Below, in pieces: positions 60,416 through 64,000 of a stretch of DNA of 64,000 bases. The notes beneath the pieces are model-generated. The model ran no database searches. It saw nothing but the letters and a program-made list of their open reading frames with translations, and was not told the DNA's origin. Location: positions 1 to 64,000 of the forward strand of contig JAFWYN010000009.1 in the NCBI GenBank assembly GCA_017522685.1, read 5' to 3'. The DNA is from Lachnospiraceae bacterium. GTDB taxonomy: Bacteria; Bacillota_A; Clostridia; Lachnospirales; Lachnospiraceae. Numbering within the stretch: position 1 is the stretch's first letter; each line of letters starts with the position of its first letter. The position numbers and the translations under genes were made by a program.

Positions 60416-60679
60416 ATGCATGAGTATGATGATGCCGTATTGAAATGCTTTTTAGACAATCAGTTGCAATTGTTTCCTGAAGAAGTGGCAGAGACCTTGG
60501 AAGAAGCGGAGAGCTTTCTGGAAGAGGTGATGGCAGTTGTAGTAGATTCTGTCGAAGAGGTTATTGAGTATTTTGAAGAAGAAGGGATTGATATGGATGG
60601 TGCAGCCGGTGAGGAAATTCTGGAAGCATCGGAAGTATTCGACATTGGCGACGGACGCTACCTGATAGTGGAGGGTTAG
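60416..60679 (+). CDS. small acidic conserved hypothetical protein
   Basis: 87 residues, strongly acidic: about a third Asp/Glu, with a helical middle (EEVAETLEEAESFLEEVMAV) and a C-terminal GDGRYLIVEG. The ATG at 60416 is seven bases from GGGGAGG; the ATG at 60410 is too close. I recall similar short proteins in Lachnospiraceae with no assigned function. It has its own promoter and terminator, which suggests regulated single expression. Confidence 0.7.
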   Translation: MHEYDDAVLKCFLDNQLQLFPEEVAETLEEAESFLEEVMAVVVDSVEEVIEYFEEEGIDMDGAAGEEILEASEVFDIGDGRYLIVEG

Positions 60680-60698
60680 GCGTTACACAAGCGATAGG

Positions 60699-60719
60699 AA
60701 ATTGCGCAAGCAATTTTTT
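60699..60719 (+). terminator. terminator after the small acidic protein gene
   Basis: AAATTGC/GCAATTT perfect stem with GCAA loop, then TTT. Confidence 0.8.
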
Positions 60720-60780
60720 ATAAAGAACAAAATATGAGGGTTAAGGGGAAGCAGTGATTGCTTCAGAAATGGAGGAAAAC

Positions 60781-61209
60781 ATGGATTTTTTAAACAAAGC
60801 AAAAGAAAAGATTACCAAGACAAGTAATGATGTGGCTAAGAAGGCAAAGGACCTTACCGGATTAGCAAAAATGAACAATCAGGTATCCGCAAACGAGAAC
60901 ACAATCAAGGCTACATATGCAGAAATCGGTAAGTATGTATATGAAAACCAGAGAGAGGATGCTCCTGCTGAAATCGCAGAATGGATTGCTGAAATCGATG
61001 CAGCTATGGCTGAAATCGATACCATTAAGGCTGAAATTTTAAAGATGAAGGGCAATGTAAAGTGCGAAAATTGTGAGAAGGAAGTATCTGATAGCTATCC
61101 TTTCTGTCCTTATTGTGGCAACAAGATGCCTGAGCCTGTAGTAGAAGTGATTGATGAAGAAGAAATCAAGGAAGTACAGGAAGAAGCGGCTGAAGAAGAC
61201 GCTGAATAA
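60781..61209 (+). CDS. coiled-coil zinc-ribbon protein
   Basis: 142 residues. A Lys/Ala-rich helix (KAKEKITKTSNDVAKKAKDL) and a coiled segment precede a zinc ribbon CENCEKEVSDSYPFCPYCG near 99-117 and an acidic tail. The layout matches small zinc-ribbon proteins of Clostridia of unknown role. The ATG at 60781 has GGAGGA upstream. Codon use suggests high expression. A strong terminator follows that overlaps the end of the opposite PHP gene. Confidence 0.75.
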   Translation: MDFLNKAKEKITKTSNDVAKKAKDLTGLAKMNNQVSANENTIKATYAEIGKYVYENQREDAPAEIAEWIAEIDAAMAEIDTIKAEILKMKGNVKCENCEKEVSDSYPFCPYCGNKMPEPVVEVIDEEEIKEVQEEAAEEDAE

Positions 61210-61221
61210 TGGAATACTAAG

Positions 61222-61253
61222 AAGGACTGTGCTTAATGCACAGTCCTTTTTTT
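61222..61253 (+). terminator. terminator of the zinc-ribbon gene
   Basis: AAGGACTGTGC/GCACAGTCCTT perfect stem, TTAAT loop, then a T run. The loop and 3' arm are within the last codons of the minus-strand PHP gene. Confidence 0.85.
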
Positions 61254-62102
61254 GCTGTTTTTAAGAGTGATTAGAACTTCCGGATGGATGTAAAGATGCC
61301 CATAGCCGGTTCCTAAATCCAAATCCGGTTTATTGCTTCCGTGGAAATCGGAGCCGCCGCTGATGGCTAAGTCGTATTTGGCAGCCAATGCACGCATGTC
61401 CCTTTCGTCAGAAGGAGTATATGTGGAATAAATGGCTTCCAAAGCCAGAAGTCCGACCAACTTCAGTTCACTCACCAGTTTGTCCAGCTGTTGTTTCCCC
61501 ATACCGTAAAGCACCGGATGGGCCAGTACGGGAATCCCGCCAACTGCCAGAATCAAACGGATGGCATCGGAGGGAGTAATCTTTTCACGAGGAAGAAAAT
61601 AGGGACAGTTGTCTCCGATATATCGATCGAAGGATTCCTTCATGCTTTTTACATAGCCTTTTTCCAACATGTATTTGGCATAGTGGGCACGGGTAATGAC
61701 ACTGCCGGGAAAAGCAGTCTGTAGCTTTTCATAAGAAATATCCATGCCGGCACCGGTGTGCAACAGTTCGCACATCTTTTCATTACGTACATCTCTGGAA
61801 TGTACAAAATCTTGTAAATGCTTTTGAAAGGTGTCACCTTTATAATCAATATACAAGCCCACGATATGAATATCCTTGCCCATATATTCCGTGGAAAATT
61901 CAATCCCCGGAATCACTTCCGGTACATCAGCCCGAATTTCTTTAAGCTTTTCTGCATAAGTGATGGCTTCATCCAGTCCGGCCACACTATCATGATCCGT
62001 CAGGGCAAACGCCGACAATCCTTTTTCTATAGCATAATCCACTAATTCGGTGGGACTGAAACTCCCATCTGAAGCGGTAGAATGAACATGCAAATCAATC
62101 AC
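61233..62102 (-). CDS. PHP-domain phosphoesterase (RnmA/YciV-like)
   Basis: 289 residues. PHP metal motifs DLHVHSTASDGSF near 3-15, ALTDHDSVAG near 34, a LAHPVLYG motif and GGSDFHG near 250 are all present, so the trinuclear metal site is complete. Relatives are YciV/RnmA, a 5'-to-3' exonuclease or nucleoside 3',5'-bisphosphate phosphatase. The start is a GTG at 62102 with AAGGGAG upstream. It follows the ABC-F gene by 20 bases on the same strand. Its C-terminal codons overlap the opposite terminator. Confidence 0.9.
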   Translation of the reverse strand: MIDLHVHSTASDGSFSPTELVDYAIEKGLSAFALTDHDSVAGLDEAITYAEKLKEIRADVPEVIPGIEFSTEYMGKDIHIVGLYIDYKGDTFQKHLQDFVHSRDVRNEKMCELLHTGAGMDISYEKLQTAFPGSVITRAHYAKYMLEKGYVKSMKESFDRYIGDNCPYFLPREKITPSDAIRLILAVGGIPVLAHPVLYGMGKQQLDKLVSELKLVGLLALEAIYSTYTPSDERDMRALAAKYDLAISGGSDFHGSNKPDLDLGTGYGHLYIHPEVLITLKNSKKRTVH

Positions 62103-62122
62103 TGTGATTCTCCCTTGTGATA

Positions 62123-63760
62123 TTAGTTTTCGTCCTCTTCCTTACGAGCGGTGTAAACAGTTCTCTTACGAGCCATATCATCGCTTGCCAGGTATTCGTC
62201 GTAGGTAGTAATCTTATCAATCATCTTGCCGTTGGGCAGGATTTCCATAATGCGGTTTGCAGTAGTCTGTACAAACTGATGATCGTGACAGGAGAAGAGC
62301 ACAACACCCTTAAATTTGATAACACCATTGTTAAGAGCGGTGATGGATTCCATGTCTAAATGGTTGGTAGGCTCATCGAAGATTAAGCAGTTGGAACCGC
62401 TAATCATCATCTTGGAAAGTAAACAACGCACCTTCTCACCACCGGAGAGGATACGAACCTTTTTCACACCGTCTTCACCGGGGAACAACATACGTCCCAA
62501 GAAACCACGTACATAGGTGGCATCCTTCACGGGAGAGTAGCCGGTCAGCCAGTCGGTAATGGTTAAATCACAGTCAAATTCTGCAGTATTGTCCTTGGGG
62601 AAGTAAGCCTGTGAAGTGGTAACGCCCCATTTATAGGTACCTTCGTCGGGTTCCATCTCGCCTGCCAGAATCTGGAAGAGAGTGGTTTTAGCAATTTCGT
62701 TGCCGCCTACGAAAGCGATCTTGTCGTCGTGACCAACGATGAAGGAGATATCATCTAATACCTTTTCACCATTGATGGTCTTGCTGATATGCTCTACGGA
62801 AAGTACTTCATTACCGATTTCGCGGTCAGGACGGAAGTCGATATAAGGATACTTTCTGCTGGAAGGTTTGATTTCATCCAACTCGATTTTTTCCAATGCA
62901 CGCTTACGGGAAGTAGCCTGCTTAGACTTGGAAGCATTTGCGGAGAAGCGGGAGATAAACTCTTGCAATTCCTTAATCTTTTCTTCCTTCTTCTTGTTGG
63001 CTTCCTTCATCTGCTTGATCAGCAACTGGCTGGACTCGTACCAGAAATCATAGTTACCGGCATACAGCTGAATCTTGCCGTAGTCGATATCTGCAGTATG
63101 AGTACAAACCTTGTTTAAGAAATAACGGTCGTGGGAAACCACGATAACGGTATTGTCAAAATTGATTAAGAATTCCTCCAACCATGCGATAGCATCCAAA
63201 TCCAAGTGGTTGGTAGGCTCGTCAAGTAACAGAATATCAGGGTTACCGAACAAAGCTTTTGCCAAAAGTACCTTGACCTTGATATTACTTTCCAGCTCGT
63301 TCATTACGCAGTAGTGGTACTCTGTGCCGATACCCAGACCATTTAAGAGCATAGCAGCGTTGGATTCTGCTTCCCAGCCGTCCATCTCAGCAAATTCTGC
63401 TTCCAATTCGCTGGCACGGATACCGTCTTCGTCAGTGAAGTCTTCCTTGGCATAGATTGCATCCTTTTCCTTCATGATTTCAAACAGACGGGCATTACCC
63501 ATGATAACGGTGTCCATAACCACACAGTCATCATATTTGAAGTGATCCTGTTCCAAAACGGAAAGACGCTGACCGGGAGTGATGACGATATCACCCTTGG
63601 TGGTTTCCAAAGCACCGGATAAAATCTTTAAGAAGGTAGATTTGCCAGCACCGTTTGCACCGATTAAGCCGTAGCAGTTGCCTTCCGTAAATTTAATGTT
63701 AACATCCTCGAACAGAGCTTTTTTACCTACTCGGTAGGTTACATTATTTGCACTAATCAT
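62123..63760 (-). CDS. ABC-F family ATPase
   Basis: 545 residues with two ABC domains and no membrane part. First Walker A GANGAGKST near 36, signature region MNELESNIKVKVLLAKAL, LLDEPTNHLDLDA; second P-loop GGNEIAKTT (one Gly replaced by Ala, seen in this ABC-F subgroup), LSGGEKVRCLLSKMM and FDEPTNHLDMES. The inter-domain linker is Lys/Arg-rich. ABC-F proteins act on ribosomes in translation control or drug protection; this one resembles the YkpA/YbiT group and is not a clear resistance type. AAAGG precedes the ATG. Confidence 0.92.
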   Translation of the reverse strand: MISANNVTYRVGKKALFEDVNIKFTEGNCYGLIGANGAGKSTFLKILSGALETTKGDIVITPGQRLSVLEQDHFKYDDCVVMDTVIMGNARLFEIMKEKDAIYAKEDFTDEDGIRASELEAEFAEMDGWEAESNAAMLLNGLGIGTEYHYCVMNELESNIKVKVLLAKALFGNPDILLLDEPTNHLDLDAIAWLEEFLINFDNTVIVVSHDRYFLNKVCTHTADIDYGKIQLYAGNYDFWYESSQLLIKQMKEANKKKEEKIKELQEFISRFSANASKSKQATSRKRALEKIELDEIKPSSRKYPYIDFRPDREIGNEVLSVEHISKTINGEKVLDDISFIVGHDDKIAFVGGNEIAKTTLFQILAGEMEPDEGTYKWGVTTSQAYFPKDNTAEFDCDLTITDWLTGYSPVKDATYVRGFLGRMLFPGEDGVKKVRILSGGEKVRCLLSKMMISGSNCLIFDEPTNHLDMESITALNNGVIKFKGVVLFSCHDHQFVQTTANRIMEILPNGKMIDKITTYDEYLASDDMARKRTVYTARKEEDEN

Positions 63761-63858
63761 GTTAAAACCTTTCTTTAATCTCTTTTATATATTATTTATA
63801 CGCACCATTTCTTATTGTACAGAAATTATAAGAAAATGCAAGGGAAAAAGTATTTTTC

Positions 63859-63887
63859 TTGAAGATATGAGGAATTTATCGTAAAAT
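63859..63887 (+). promoter_or_regulatory. sigma-A promoter for the last gene
   Basis: TTGAAG (63859-63864), 17-base spacer, TAAAAT (63882-63887). The gap 63761-63957 holds nothing else obvious. Confidence 0.6.
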
Positions 63888-63957
63888 AGAAGGCAGAGGT
63901 AAGTATATCTTGGGGAATGTGCCCGGATATCAGGAAAGAATGGGGTGTAAAACAAGC

Positions 63958-64000
63958 ATGAATTTCGTGAAACCAAAGGAATTGGAAATACAAAAAGGAA
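63958..64000 (+). CDS. 5' end of an unidentified gene
   Basis: ATG at 63958 with GGGGTG about 15 bases upstream; 14 codons (MNFVKPKELEIQKG) are visible before the window ends. The presence of a promoter at the right distance supports a real start. No family can be called from 14 residues. Confidence 0.4.
   Translation, partial: MNFVKPKELEIQKG

Overview
The window looks like chromosomal DNA from a low-to-mid-GC anaerobic Clostridium-group Firmicute, most likely a gut or rumen Lachnospiraceae. The evidence is the dgt-dnaG-rpoD-trmK block, a class A RNase P RNA, pyrBI with a regulatory chain, strong AGGAGG ribosome sites, TTGaca-17-TATAAT promoters and many families common in Lachnospiraceae (DUF4003, DUF6320, DUF5050, CmpB-like, Gx transporter). 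The genus cannot be fixed from this sequence. No rRNA, CRISPR array, phage block or intact insertion sequence is present.

Layout. 1-0.8 kb: end of a PadR regulator and a membrane partner. 0.8-4.1 kb: visibly AT-richer accessory stretch of single-gene units (two unknowns, an ankyrin protein, a P-loop kinase, a GNAT acetyltransferase) with two pairs of short degenerate direct repeats. 4.2-7.5 kb: response regulator, ABC transporter and histidine kinase, with a CTTAACC tandem operator. 7.6-9.2 kb: large esterase. 9.4-15.7 kb: accessory enzymes, namely two HAD phosphatases, a radical SAM protein, a phosphoesterase-phosphotransferase fusion, a zinc-ribbon kinase, an AviRa-type rRNA methyltransferase and an S51 peptidase. 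15.7-21.9 kb: FliD-like protein, tRNA-Leu(CAG), DUF4003, a KdpDE-like pair without kdp genes, a lipoprotein serpin and DegV. 22-27.4 kb: GH2 glycosidase, Nudix hydrolase and an acyltransferase (interrupted by an in-frame TAG)/DUF6320/esterase trio.

27.5-33.9 kb: replication and transcription core dgt (with an apparent 5' frameshift), dnaG, rpoD, trmK and a TGS-domain nucleoside kinase. 33.9-36.1 kb: RNA methyltransferase, rnpB and a secreted trypsin-like lipoprotein. 36.1-40 kb: zinc-type operon of two CobW GTPases (one with a long His/Cys-rich insert), a ZIP transporter and YlmH. 40-43.9 kb, minus strand: alanine symporter, pyrBI and a nitroreductase. 45-50.4 kb: folate operon folC-folE-HD-(zinc-ribbon membrane protein)-folP-folBK. 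50.4-53 kb: extracytoplasmic flavinylation-type genes (Gx transporter, NusG domain II, ApbE). 53-54.3 kb: a CzrA-like ArsR sensor and a DUF5050 protein. 54.5-60.1 kb: DUF815 ATPase, Ppx/GppA-HD, Ppk1 and Maf, a polyphosphate operon. 60.1-60.3 kb: a highly structured inverted-repeat element with a partial copy beside it. 60.4-64 kb: two small proteins, a PHP phosphoesterase, an ABC-F ATPase and the first codons of another gene.

The strongest leads are the structured element at 60.07-60.27 kb, the cassette-like AT-rich region with repeats, the His-rich CobW operon with an inverted repeat at its promoter, the AviRa-type methyltransferase neighbourhood, the phosphoesterase-phosphotransferase fusion, and the two apparent gene-breaking mutations (TAG at 24743; one-base loss near 27526).
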